This document shows, in pieces, positions 34,967-43,513 of a stretch of 64,000 bases of DNA (within the stretch, counting starts at the first letter, position 1; each line of letters begins with the position of its first letter). The stretch lies in the NCBI GenBank assembly GCA_017528205.1, contig JAFXPE010000033.1:44026-108025 (forward strand), given 5' to 3'. Source of the DNA: Alphaproteobacteria bacterium (GTDB lineage Bacteria > Pseudomonadota > Alphaproteobacteria > RF32 > CAG-239). The notes under the pieces are model-generated. The model did not search any database and was not told the origin of the DNA. It was given only the letters and a program-made list of their open reading frames with translations. The position numbers and the translations under genes are program-made.

Positions 34967-37732
34967 TTATTTTTTCTTCAAAAAGCGCCGAAAGAAACTT
35001 TTTAATTTGTTGCTCTCTTTTGCTTCAATAATGATATAATCAATTATCAAAAAGTTATCCGGTCCTTTCAAATGTGCGGCACCAACCATAAATTCGTCAT
35101 AAATATCCTTGTCAGGCCTAAAGGCACAGTCCACATTAATCCAATGATTTCCGTCATTTTGGTTGGTGATTGAAAGTGACTTAATAATCTTCATATTCCT
35201 TGTTACGTTTTCATAAATATGCAGATTCAGTATATTGGAATCAGACTTTATTTTCAAACGCGCCCTCAAGTGATATTTTTTACCGCTCTCCAAACGCTCA
35301 GCCAAATACAGTCGCGCATAGTGTCCAAGTTTCTTCCACTTGTCATTTTTTACCGTCAACTTCGTAAAGCCGTCAACGTATTGTTCTTCCCATACGTCTT
35401 TTTCAAAAAAGAAATGCAACATATTACTGTCATATCTTAAAGGCGTGGAAGTTCCCTTGTACATACCGCGGAATCTCTCTGAACGCGGATGAAACGAATA
35501 GTCAACCGCTTTAGAGAATGGCATGGTCAAAATGGCTTTAAAGAAATCATCACGATATGGAGAGATGAAGTTTTTACCGCCTTTTCTGGAGTGACCGTTT
35601 CCACCCATCCACTCAAGCGGCACCTGTTTTTTCAGTCTGGCATCTTCATTAGGAATAGATTCAAAGAAAGCTTTTCCTTTTTCATTATTGCAGAGAATAA
35701 TTGATACGCCCTTAAACGTGTCAATAGTTGAATCATGTTTGCTAATTCCCCAGAAATCGCCGATTGAAAGATCTCCCGGCCGCGGAAATGCCTGATAACG
35801 GCAATTTTCGCAGTGCAATGAACACATGGTATGATTGTGATATACTCGCTGATAAGCATCTTCCTTCGGACCACTGCGTAAAATCTTCTTACCGTTCTTT
35901 AATTCGGCTTCAATATGAATGGAGTCCCATCTGTGAACCGGTGACTTGTGTCTGAACTCATAATGCTCAAGCATATTGCCGAAAGACTCCTCGGCATACT
36001 TCTGGAAAAACTTTGTTGACGGTGCATTTCCGCACAGAATATCCACACAGATTAAATTATCATATTCGCGACCAAGATAGGCACGCAAACCGGTAATTTG
36101 ACACGGTGTACCGGTATACAGAACCGTTTTACCGCTCTCTAACAGCTGTTTTGTTTCACGAAAAGTATTTGCTGTCGAGCTTTGAAGATATTTTGACTTT
36201 TGCAGCTTTGGCAGATCATCTTGATTATAAATAAACATATTTTCCACAGAAAAATCGTCTTTCCAAGCCGCGCCAGCCACAGCACCGTTCCGCTTAAAGG
36301 TTTCAAAAGCCAAATGCGCGAAAACGCCGCCGCTCGAGCTTCGCATCAGAATATCATCTCTGGCAGAAGTAAAAGCAAAGCACTGAGGTGATGTGGTATT
36401 TTTATTTTCAGGAAGTTTCAGGGCCGGACATACATTCAAGCACTTTTTGCACTGGATACACTCATCTCTGTTCACCACAGAACGGTAATATCCCCATTCA
36501 TCTTGCTTCATCGTAATGGCATCTTTCGGGCAACATGCCGCACATGCCCCGCAACCCGAGCATTGAAGCGCATCGAGAGCATCGTTAATACACAAAATTT
36601 TCTGATGATGTTTTTTATAATCAATATCATTTTGTAACAAAAGCTCATCTATGGATTTTTTCGGCGTCATCAGAATATTTTTCAGCCATTGATAGCTAAA
36701 CTCTCGCTTTTCTTCCAAAATTTTGTAAATTTTCTCATAATTAACCGGCTCAAATAAAGAGGCTTTTTTAGTAATATCATCCATATTGTCAACAATGTGT
36801 GCGCCGATATTGAATTGTCGAGACAGAGATTTAAATCTGGAAACACCTCTGCGCTGATTGCAAATACCGATAAAATTCTTTTTAAATATCATGGCAAAGC
36901 ATACGCCATGGCAGGAATCGGTTACAACAAAACGGGCCTTACTGAAATACTTTAACCAATCTTCTACTTGCAGATTTTCAATACAGTTAGGCATATCCGT
37001 AGCTGCACGATTCTTTTCAAATGTATTCGGCACCCCGTCAAGAAGATTGATAATCTTGAGCCCGCCGAGCTTTTGGGAAACATATTCTAACGCAGCCTTT
37101 TTCTCCGGAGACGGATCTAAAATATAAGCAACCATATAAGGTTCATCACACCCCTTAGTTGACTTATCAATCAGAGGCTGATAAGCTTCCGGCGGCACCA
37201 TAAATACCGGATCCAGCACTTGTATCGCTCGAATAGCATAATCATTTTTGCATATTGTAACTCCGTCATCTTCGCGCAGAGAAATACCGTCAAATTTTGC
37301 CATAAGTTCGGAAATTTTTTCACGCTCATCTTTAGGCGCAAAATCAAGAGAATGTCCGAAAGATGTGGCATATGCAATTTTTTTCTTGCTATCTTCAACA
37401 AAATCTAAGTAGAAGGTTTTCTTCGTTCCTTTACTTATACCATAATTCCACAACTGGTCAGAGCCCAAAAGAAAGGTGTCACAATATTGGTTCAGCTCAC
37501 TCATCTTATTTAACGGACGACGTTCACTTATTTCATAGTGTTGGAGGGCAAATCTTCTGGAATGTGTGTGAGAAATTTCGAAATCATTGGATGACATAAT
37601 CGGTTTATCTATCATCAATACAGATTTCCCCATAGAGGTCAACATCGAATGCAACGCATAGTAAGTTGCTATACTGCCGTAATTACATCCGTACCAAACT
37701 CCCACAACACCAACGTCGAACTTTTTATCCAT
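34967..37732 (-). CDS. Fusion: polysaccharide pyruvyl transferase + 4Fe-4S/FrhB-like domain + carbohydrate-binding-like tail
   Basis: A 921-residue, three-part protein. Residues 1-375 are a polysaccharide pyruvyl transferase (GVWYGCNYGSIATYYALH near the start, SDQLWN, RFVVTDSCHGVCFAM). From about residue 389 come two 4Fe-4S motifs, CSGCGACAACCP and CIQCKKCLNVCP, then a coenzyme F420 hydrogenase beta-like domain (SSGGVFAHLA, GTPCQITGLR, CRYQAFPRPGDLSIGDFWG). The last 150 residues are beta-rich like a carbohydrate-binding module and end in basic residues. The two enzyme types are usually separate neighbours in capsule or O-antigen loci. The start at 37732 has GAAAGGG; a 14-codon extension is unlikely. 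It converges on the galactofuranose operon. Confidence 0.82.
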   Translation of the reverse strand: MDKKFDVGVVGVWYGCNYGSIATYYALHSMLTSMGKSVLMIDKPIMSSNDFEISHTHSRRFALQHYEISERRPLNKMSELNQYCDTFLLGSDQLWNYGISKGTKKTFYLDFVEDSKKKIAYATSFGHSLDFAPKDEREKISELMAKFDGISLREDDGVTICKNDYAIRAIQVLDPVFMVPPEAYQPLIDKSTKGCDEPYMVAYILDPSPEKKAALEYVSQKLGGLKIINLLDGVPNTFEKNRAATDMPNCIENLQVEDWLKYFSKARFVVTDSCHGVCFAMIFKKNFIGICNQRRGVSRFKSLSRQFNIGAHIVDNMDDITKKASLFEPVNYEKIYKILEEKREFSYQWLKNILMTPKKSIDELLLQNDIDYKKHHQKILCINDALDALQCSGCGACAACCPKDAITMKQDEWGYYRSVVNRDECIQCKKCLNVCPALKLPENKNTTSPQCFAFTSARDDILMRSSSGGVFAHLAFETFKRNGAVAGAAWKDDFSVENMFIYNQDDLPKLQKSKYLQSSTANTFRETKQLLESGKTVLYTGTPCQITGLRAYLGREYDNLICVDILCGNAPSTKFFQKYAEESFGNMLEHYEFRHKSPVHRWDSIHIEAELKNGKKILRSGPKEDAYQRVYHNHTMCSLHCENCRYQAFPRPGDLSIGDFWGISKHDSTIDTFKGVSIILCNNEKGKAFFESIPNEDARLKKQVPLEWMGGNGHSRKGGKNFISPYRDDFFKAILTMPFSKAVDYSFHPRSERFRGMYKGTSTPLRYDSNMLHFFFEKDVWEEQYVDGFTKLTVKNDKWKKLGHYARLYLAERLESGKKYHLRARLKIKSDSNILNLHIYENVTRNMKIIKSLSITNQNDGNHWINVDCAFRPDKDIYDEFMVGAAHLKGPDNFLIIDYIIIEAKESNKLKSFFRRFLKKK

Positions 37733-37861
37733 TATAAACACCCTTTCTTTCTTCACCCCAAGATGAACATACACTATTCACCGTTACCGGTGAGACATTC
37801 CGAAAATTTCTATAAATGCCGAAATATCAGAAATATCCGAATTTTACTTAAAAGCGACACA

Positions 37862-37930
37862 AAAAGAACCCACAATCCGGCAGAATGCAAATATTTTCAA
37901 AAATATCCCAAACCGGAAGAAGGTTCTTTT
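37862..37930 (-). terminator. Nested three-stem hairpin, possible terminator or structured leader
   Basis: AAAAGAACC pairs with GGTTCTTTT on the outside, CCGG with CCGG in the middle, and ATATTT with AAATAT at the tip. The outer arm ends in a T-run on the minus strand, so it may terminate read-through from murG-cobB about 130 nt before the fusion gene's start. Confidence 0.5.
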
Positions 37931-38082
37931 ACGGCACAGTCTACAATATATTTGCTGAAACGCAACAAAAATGTGCTAGTTAACAACACCTTGTAAATTA
38001 AAGTCAGAAAACGAAAAACAGCTGATAAAAAAGAATCGATTATGACGTATTTCTTTAACTTGTCCTTCTTGCAGAACAAATC

Positions 38083-38146
38083 CCGTCATACCCGACCTGA
38101 TCGGGTATCTCTTTAGTATTGAGATCCTCGCTTTCGCAAGGATGAC
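38083..38146. repeat. Palindromic repeat with GTCATACCCGACC end
   Basis: GTCATACCCGACCTGATCGGG opens it and AAGGATGACAG closes it; CCCGA/TCGGG, GATCTC-like arms and ATCCT/AGGAT can form a branched hairpin. The opening 20 bases recur, with small changes, at 63197 and 63442. Confidence 0.7.
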
Positions 38147-38196
38147 AGAAAGGTAGCGTCTCATAATAAGGAGATATTCAGTTATGCCCAAACTGT

Positions 38197-38904
38197 TTAG
38201 GCTTCTTCGCACAATTTGGCAAAAAACTCCGGCAACGTGGTACCGGCCGGACCGTAGATATGTTCGTCAAACATTCGGTTATTCGAAGTTTGTTCCATAT
38301 TAAATTCATAAGTGTCCGCACCAAAAATCTTGGCAATCTGCACAAATCCGGCCGCTGGATAAACCACGCCGGAAGTGCCTACCGACAAAAACAAATCGCA
38401 CGAGCGCAACAAATCATCAACCTTATCCATACACAATAAATCTTCGCCGAAAAACACGATATTCGGCTTTAACATAGCCGTTGCGCCACAATGCTCGCAC
38501 ACATCTTCCGAGCTGACCTCGCCCCAAGTTTCAAACACATGACCGCAGTTTAAGCACACAATTTGATTTATTTGTCCGTGAATATGATAAACGTTTTTAT
38601 TGCCGGCTTTTTCGTGCAAAGTATCCACATTTTGCGTAACCACGCTGACTTGCGCCGGATATTTATTCTGCAAGTCGGTAATCGCCAAATGTGCCGGATT
38701 CGGCTTAGCAGCAAACAATTCCGGCCGCATTTCGTTATAAAATTGATGTACATAGTCCGGATTGCGATAAAATGCCTCAATGGTGGCCACATCCTTAACC
38801 CGATGATTGTTCCACAACCCGTTTTCGCTACGAAAGGTAGAAAGTCCGGATTCTGCCGATATTCCGGCACCGGTTAAGATTACGATGTTTTTATACTTCG
38901 GCAT
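38197..38904 (-). CDS. cobB: Sir2-family NAD-dependent protein deacylase
   Basis: A 235-residue class III sirtuin. VILTGAGISAESGLSTFR (NAD site), TQNVDTLHEKAG, the catalytic His in HIHGQ, and zinc ligands CLNC and CEHC are all present, then VFFGE and SVGTSGVVYPA. It consumes NAD to remove acyl groups from lysines. The ATG at 38904 overlaps the murG end by 14 bp, so the two are coupled. Confidence 0.93.
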   Translation of the reverse strand: MPKYKNIVILTGAGISAESGLSTFRSENGLWNNHRVKDVATIEAFYRNPDYVHQFYNEMRPELFAAKPNPAHLAITDLQNKYPAQVSVVTQNVDTLHEKAGNKNVYHIHGQINQIVCLNCGHVFETWGEVSSEDVCEHCGATAMLKPNIVFFGEDLLCMDKVDDLLRSCDLFLSVGTSGVVYPAAGFVQIAKIFGADTYEFNMEQTSNNRMFDEHIYGPAGTTLPEFFAKLCEEA

Positions 38905-39961
38905 CTTTACATATCTCCGCAAACAACTCCTGATTGGACGTTCTTTTCCACTCGGCATTTTCCATGTTTGCTATATATTCATGCCGATAGGCGAACACGT
39001 TATTCACCACTTTAACCAGTTCGTCGGCAATCTTGTCGTCGGCCACAACTTCGGCAAACCCCTGTTTGCGGAAAGATTCGGCATTCAGCGACTGTTCGCC
39101 GCGGCTTGATGTTGACGGCAACGGCACCAACAGCATCGGCTTTTTCTGGCTCAGCAACTCAAAAATAGCATTAGAACCGGAGCGTGAAATCACCACATCG
39201 GCCAGCGCCATCAAATCCTTAAATTCCTTATCCACAAACTCAAACGGTGCATAGCCCTCGCAACGAGCTAGAGTTGTTTGTCCTTTACCGCAAATGTGAA
39301 TAACCTGATACTTTTCCAGTAAACTTTCCAGATTTTTAATCACGGCAGAGTTAATGCTTTTGGCTCCGAGTGAGCCGCCCACAAACATCAAAACCGGCTT
39401 ATCGGTCTTAAAATTGCACAAATCGCGAGCCTTCTCCACATCGCCGTTTTCCAGTCTGTCGGTCAGCACCGGCCCTACGCAACGCACCTTGCTTTTATCG
39501 GTCACATAATTGACGGTATCGGTAAAAGTGGTAAAAAAAGTGCTCACAAATGGTAAAGACATTTTGTTGGCCAGTCCCGGGGTAACATCGGATTCGTGCA
39601 TATAAATCTTGCGCTTGCCGCACAAATACCCGCCGAGCACCACCGGAAACGACACAAAACCACCCTTAGAAAAAATAACATCGGGCTTTTCTTTGCGGAT
39701 AATATTCCAAGCCTGAGCCACTCCGAGCGGCACTCTGAGCGCATCTTTAAAATTCTGCCACGAAAAATAACGGCGCAATTTTCCGGTTTCTATGGCATAA
39801 TATTTTACGCCCTCGATTTTCTTTATCAGCTCGTTTTCGATGCCGTTTTTGGAACCGATGTAACAAACTTGCCAACCGGCCTCCAAAAACAACGGAATTA
39901 AGCCGAGATTAAGAGTTACATGACCTCCGGAACCGCCGCCGGTGAATAAAATTTTCCGCAT
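38891..39961 (-). CDS. murG: MurG-type UDP-GlcNAc:undecaprenyl-PP-MurNAc-pentapeptide GlcNAc transferase, Firmicutes-like form
   Basis: Forms lipid II from lipid I at the inner membrane. The 356-residue GT-B protein begins MRKILFTGGGSGGHVTLNLG, has VIFSKGGFVSFPVVLG, HESDVTPGLAN, and VISRSGSNAIFELL with KKPMLLVPLP. The wording HVTLNLGLIPLFLEAGW...GSKNGIE is that of the Firmicutes version, not the usual alphaproteobacterial GGTGGHLFPA form, and the gene lies outside a dcw cluster. It may be a transferred or second copy. Start at 39961 follows AAGGAGAC. Confidence 0.85.
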   Translation of the reverse strand: MRKILFTGGGSGGHVTLNLGLIPLFLEAGWQVCYIGSKNGIENELIKKIEGVKYYAIETGKLRRYFSWQNFKDALRVPLGVAQAWNIIRKEKPDVIFSKGGFVSFPVVLGGYLCGKRKIYMHESDVTPGLANKMSLPFVSTFFTTFTDTVNYVTDKSKVRCVGPVLTDRLENGDVEKARDLCNFKTDKPVLMFVGGSLGAKSINSAVIKNLESLLEKYQVIHICGKGQTTLARCEGYAPFEFVDKEFKDLMALADVVISRSGSNAIFELLSQKKPMLLVPLPSTSSRGEQSLNAESFRKQGFAEVVADDKIADELVKVVNNVFAYRHEYIANMENAEWKRTSNQELFAEICKDAEV

Positions 39962-40109
39962 TGTTAGTCTCCTTGCAATGTTCTTTTTGCTTATTCTAAA
40001 TAGCAATCGTAAATATTCCGTGTAAAAATACATAATTATGATAGATTTTTATCTGCAAAAGGCTTATACCTGTTTTCTAGAAACACTAATTTCAATAAGG
40101 ATAAAAATA

Positions 40110-40325
40110 ATGAACAAGGTACAAAGTGATTTCTTAGATGATATAAAAGATGAAAAAGTTTCCGTTACCGTATTTTTAATTAACGGAGTTAAACTGCAAG
40201 GCATTATTACGGCTCATGATGAAGAAGGATTGTTACTTCGCCGCGACGGCCATACCCAATTGGTGTTTAAGCACGCCGTTTCTACCATTATGCCGAGCGT
40301 AGCCGTGGATATTGCAGACAAATAG
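40110..40325 (+). CDS. hfq: RNA chaperone Hfq
   Basis: Hexameric Sm-like protein that pairs small RNAs with mRNAs. The 71-residue product starts [37 protein letters not shown] is Sm1 and the Sm2 motif reads [10 protein letters not shown], the FKHA form of the YKHA motif. The ATG at 40110 follows AAGGAT; the longer frame from 40038 has no support. It is followed by hflX with overlap, as in other alphaproteobacteria. Confidence 0.95.
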   Translation: MNKVQSDFLDDIKDEKVSVTVFLINGVKLQGIITAHDEEGLLLRRDGHTQLVFKHAVSTIMPSVAVDIADK

Positions 40326-41641
40326 TGATAGAATATCAGCAAAATACCACCGTTAAAACTTGTGTTATTTGTCCGGTTATTGCGGGCAAACCGATGCGTT
40401 TGTCCGAAGACAGCCGTTTGGAAGAAGCCAAAGGCTTGGCCGCGGCCATCAACTTAGATATTATTTACGCCGAAACCGTACACTTAAAGGAAATTAAGCC
40501 GGCTATGTTCTTCAGCCGCGGCTTTACCGAGCGTTTGCGACCGATTGTGGCAGAACAGCAAATAGAACTGATGGTGGTGGATACCCTGCTCAGTCCGATA
40601 CAGCAACGCAACTTGGAACGCGAGCTGAATCTTAAGGTAATTGACCGCACGGCACTGATTTTGGAAATATTCGGCGAACGCGCGCAAACCAAAGAAGGTA
40701 CTTTGCAGGTAGAACTGGCACACCTGACTTATCAACGCTCGCGCTTGGTTCGCAGTTGGACACACTTGGAGCGGCAACGCGGCGGTGCCGGATTCTTGGG
40801 CGGCCCGGGCGAAACTCAAATCGAGCTTGACCGTCGTATTATTGACGATAAAATCGTCCGCATTAAAAAAGACTTGGATAAAGTTCGGCAAACCCGCGAT
40901 ATTCAACGCGGTGCGCGGCGCAAGATTCCCTACCCGATTATCGCTCTGGTCGGATATACCAACGCCGGCAAGTCGACTCTTTTCAATTATTTATCGCAAA
41001 GCAACGTGATGGCGGCAGATATGCTGTTTGCCACCCTTGATCCGACCATGCGCAAAATTTCACTACCGAACGGCACGGAAGTTATTTTATCCGACACCGT
41101 GGGCTTTATTTCTGATTTGCCGCACGAGTTGGTTATGGCTTTTCGCGCCACTTTGGAAGAAGTATTGAACGCCGATATTGTTCTGCATATCCGCGATATA
41201 TCCAACCCCGACAGCGCCTCGCAACGTGCCGATGTTCTGGACGTGTTGGAACACCTGGGCTTAAACGAAATTCAATATGCCAATAATTATATTGAAGTGT
41301 TAAATAAAGCGGATTTGCTGGAAGAAACCGAAAAGCTCAGTTGGCAAAACAAAACCGCCAACAGCAACAACACCATTCTGACTTCGGCCTATTCCGGAGA
41401 AGGCTGTGAGCAACTGCTGAAACTGATAGAACAAAAATTAAGCGCCGCCAATTTGCATTGCAGCGTGACTTTGCCGGTATCCGACGGCAAAACCGCGGCG
41501 TGGTTGCACCAAAATAGTCAAATTCTGCAACTTGAAAATGCCGAAAACCTGAATACTTATATTATCAGTATTCGACCTGAAGACTTGGCTCGACTGAGTA
41601 AGATGGCCGAAAACAACGAGCATATAAGCATAAGGAAATAA
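40325..41641 (+). CDS. hflX: GTPase HflX
   Basis: Ribosome-associated GTPase that splits stalled ribosomes. The 438-residue protein has the HflX N-terminal domain with the linker GAGFLGGPGETQIELDRR and a TRAFAC G domain: GYTNAGKSTLFN (P-loop), DTVGFISDLP and NKAD. The start is GTG at 40325, sharing its G with the TAG stop of hfq, so translation is probably coupled. Confidence 0.95.
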   Translation: MIEYQQNTTVKTCVICPVIAGKPMRLSEDSRLEEAKGLAAAINLDIIYAETVHLKEIKPAMFFSRGFTERLRPIVAEQQIELMVVDTLLSPIQQRNLERELNLKVIDRTALILEIFGERAQTKEGTLQVELAHLTYQRSRLVRSWTHLERQRGGAGFLGGPGETQIELDRRIIDDKIVRIKKDLDKVRQTRDIQRGARRKIPYPIIALVGYTNAGKSTLFNYLSQSNVMAADMLFATLDPTMRKISLPNGTEVILSDTVGFISDLPHELVMAFRATLEEVLNADIVLHIRDISNPDSASQRADVLDVLEHLGLNEIQYANNYIEVLNKADLLEETEKLSWQNKTANSNNTILTSAYSGEGCEQLLKLIEQKLSAANLHCSVTLPVSDGKTAAWLHQNSQILQLENAENLNTYIISIRPEDLARLSKMAENNEHISIRK

Positions 41642-41643
41642 TA

Positions 41644-42021
41644 ATGCCTAAAATTTTATATTTGATTTGCGGACTGTTGCTGACAGTCGGCTGCCAAAGC
41701 TTTAATGATTCGCAAGTATATAACCGGCAACTGCAAAAATGGCGCGGCCAAAGCGCCTCCGAATTATATGCGGATTGGGGAACTCCGCAACAAACCGTTC
41801 CCCTCAGCGACGATTCGGTTATGGTCAGTTATTACCGCGCCGAAAACGATTCGAGCGATAACGAATTTGCGCCTTTTGACAGCGACATATATTATAACGC
41901 CCTAACCTTGCCTTATTACGGCATTGCACCGGAGCCGCCGCTGTTTTATTGTGAAACATCGTTTGTGATAAAAGACGGAATTATTGTCGATTATACCTTC
42001 ACCGGCAACGATTGTGATTAA
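41644..42021 (+). CDS. Small lipoprotein behind hflX
   Basis: A 125-residue lipoprotein with lipobox LTVGC (Cys 17). The mature part (QLQKWRGQSASELYADWGTPQ) resembles short SmpA/OmlA-like or DUF-type lipoproteins with a leading helix and small beta domain; FYCETSFVIKDGIIVDYTF near the end has the two-Cys pattern of that group. Starts two bases after the hflX stop with AAGGAAAT. Function unknown. Confidence 0.75.
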   Translation: MPKILYLICGLLLTVGCQSFNDSQVYNRQLQKWRGQSASELYADWGTPQQTVPLSDDSVMVSYYRAENDSSDNEFAPFDSDIYYNALTLPYYGIAPEPPLFYCETSFVIKDGIIVDYTFTGNDCD

Positions 42022-42038
42022 AATTCGGCCACAAAAAA

Positions 42039-42067
42039 AGGCAGAAAGCATTACCTTCTGCCTTTTT
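42039..42067. terminator. Bidirectional terminator between the hflX unit and the HU gene
   Basis: AGGCAGAA pairs with TTCTGCCT, with A-run and T-run flanks on both sides; it serves both converging genes. Confidence 0.88.
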
Positions 42068-42084
42068 TATAATTTAATTGCAAA

Positions 42085-42366
42085 TTATTTCTTGCTGTTT
42101 ACAACATCCTGAAGAGCTTTACCAGCCTTGAATTTAGCAACTTTACGAGCCGGAACTTTTACCGGTTGACGTGTACGCGGGTTAATAGCCGTTGTAGCAG
42201 ATCTCTTAGAAGTAGCAAATGTACCGAAACCTACCAAACGAACATCATTACCGGATTTCAAAGCGCTGGATACTGTAGAGATGAAAGCGTCCAAAGCTTT
42301 TGCAGAGTCAGTTTTGGTTAAACCAGAAGCGGCAGAAATGCTGCTAATCAATTCACTTTTATTCAT
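42085..42366 (-). CDS. hup: HU-type DNA-binding protein
   Basis: A 93-residue histone-like protein: MNKSELISSISAASGLTKTD at the start and the DNABII signature GFGTFATSKR...NPRTRQPVKVPA. It bends DNA without strong sequence preference. The start at 42366 follows AGAGGAA; a 10-codon extension is unlikely. Monocistronic. Codons are strongly biased, suggesting high expression. Confidence 0.93.
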   Translation of the reverse strand: MNKSELISSISAASGLTKTDSAKALDAFISTVSSALKSGNDVRLVGFGTFATSKRSATTAINPRTRQPVKVPARKVAKFKAGKALQDVVNSKK

Positions 42367-42585
42367 GTTATTATTCCTCTTAAAATATAATTGCAATACG
42401 AGAAATATCTTCTCAACGCTTATACTGAAGTATTAAATTTTAAATGTCAAACAAAAATATTAGGAATTTCCCCAATTTTCCCCACTTTTGACGTTTTTTT
42501 ATCAAAATTGTGCGCCATTTTCATTCATATTTGACATTTTGAGCATAATAACTTATGATTTCAGCGACATTTTGAGGAGAAATAA

Positions 42586-43083
42586 ATGCGATTCGCAGTT
42601 TTGACACTTATCTGTATGTTTTTGTTTTCGGCTTGCAACGAATCGGAACACAGCGAAATTTATAACGAAAATAACACCACCGTGGTAGACGGCGTTGTCT
42701 ATAACACCGATGAAAAGCCGATTAACGGACTTTATAAAACTTATTATTCCAACGGTAATGTCAAAATGGAAGTGTACAGCCAAAACGGCAAACCGAACGG
42801 CGCCGGAAAATTTTATAACGAAAAAGGTATTTTGCAATTTGAGGGCACTTTTGCCGACGGATTGCGGGTGGGCACCTTTTATCATTATTATAATAACGGC
42901 AATGTGCATAACGAAATGCACTTTACCGACGGTGTTTTGGACGGCATTCAGCAAACATTTAATAAAAAAGGCGAGCTAACGGCCGAGGTTGTTTATAAAA
43001 AAGGCGTAGCGATACAGGGTTATGCCGTGGTTAACGGTGAAAAACAAGATTTTACCGCAGAAGAATTAGCTCATTTTGAATAA
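42586..43083 (+). CDS. Lipoprotein with MORN/YwqK-type repeats
   Basis: A 165-residue lipoprotein (lipobox FSAC, Cys 17). Four repeats of about 22 residues follow, of the form NGL-x-K-x-Y-x-NG-x-x-K (INGLYKTYYSNGNVKME, PNGAGKFYNEKGILQFE, RVGTFYHYYNNGNVHNE, LDGIQQTFNKKGELTAE). Such beta-hairpin repeats are scaffolds in surface or effector proteins. GAGGAG site is strong. Related repeats occur in the products at 55562 and 61088. Confidence 0.8.
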   Translation: MRFAVLTLICMFLFSACNESEHSEIYNENNTTVVDGVVYNTDEKPINGLYKTYYSNGNVKMEVYSQNGKPNGAGKFYNEKGILQFEGTFADGLRVGTFYHYYNNGNVHNEMHFTDGVLDGIQQTFNKKGELTAEVVYKKGVAIQGYAVVNGEKQDFTAEELAHFE

Positions 43084-43513
43084 TCACACATTGTATATAA
43101 TAAATATTGCCGAGCATTTGGATATATAATTTCCAGATTGGTTGCAAACCAAGGAAAAATCGGCACTTTTAACCTAGATTTAACAAATTAATGATAAAGT
43201 TGTGAATAACTTGTATTTTGTTAACAAATAACTATTTACAAAGAACGGTTATTTAGGCAGAATTTTGCGAATCGGAAATTTGAATCAAAATTACCTATTT
43301 TCAACAAGTTAAGTCAAAAGCATTGAAAAATGTTGAGATTTTACAAAAAAATTATTTTTGAATCATTATGTCTAAAAAAGCCCCTTTTTAGGTGTTTTTT
43401 GTATAATATTTAATAAAAAGTAAAAAAATGCTTAACATTTGATTAATTTTCTGTTAATAATGAACTTAGAGTTATGAGTATTCAAAATTTCAGGAAATTA
43501 ACTGGAGGTATTT
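43084..43513. other. AT-rich intergenic region, 430 bp
   Basis: No reading frame or tRNA. One DnaA-box-like word (TTATTCACA, minus strand, 43201-43209) is present but isolated. A weak hairpin (GCCCC/GGTGT with A- and T-runs, 43372-43401) could end the upstream transcript. The right end holds the promoter of the next gene. Confidence 0.5.
43432..43460 (+). promoter_or_regulatory. Likely promoter of the Cys-rich lipoprotein gene
   Basis: TTAACA (43432-43437) and TAATAA (43455-43460) are spaced by 17 nt, about 50 nt before the start codon. Confidence 0.45.

Larger units (their letters stand above)
37733..38196. other. 464-bp intergenic region with two structured elements
   Basis: No gene is credible here; short minus-strand frames lack ribosome sites and cross repeats. 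The region holds a nested palindrome at 37862-37930 and a palindromic repeat at 38083-38146. It lies between the pyruvyl-transferase fusion gene and the end of cobB, both on the minus strand, so it must hold the fusion gene's promoter. Confidence 0.5.

Noticed and set aside
37897..38212. Two minus-strand frames between cobB and the fusion gene
   Set aside because: They cross palindromic repeats, lack ribosome sites and look like translated repeat DNA.
42586..43083. YwqK-type antitoxin of a toxin-antitoxin pair
   Set aside because: It is a lipoprotein standing alone with no toxin gene adjacent; the antitoxin label comes from database naming of the repeat family.
43201..43209. DnaA-box-like word in a 430-bp AT-rich region (possible origin)
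   Set aside because: Only one good box, no cluster, and no origin-associated genes nearby.
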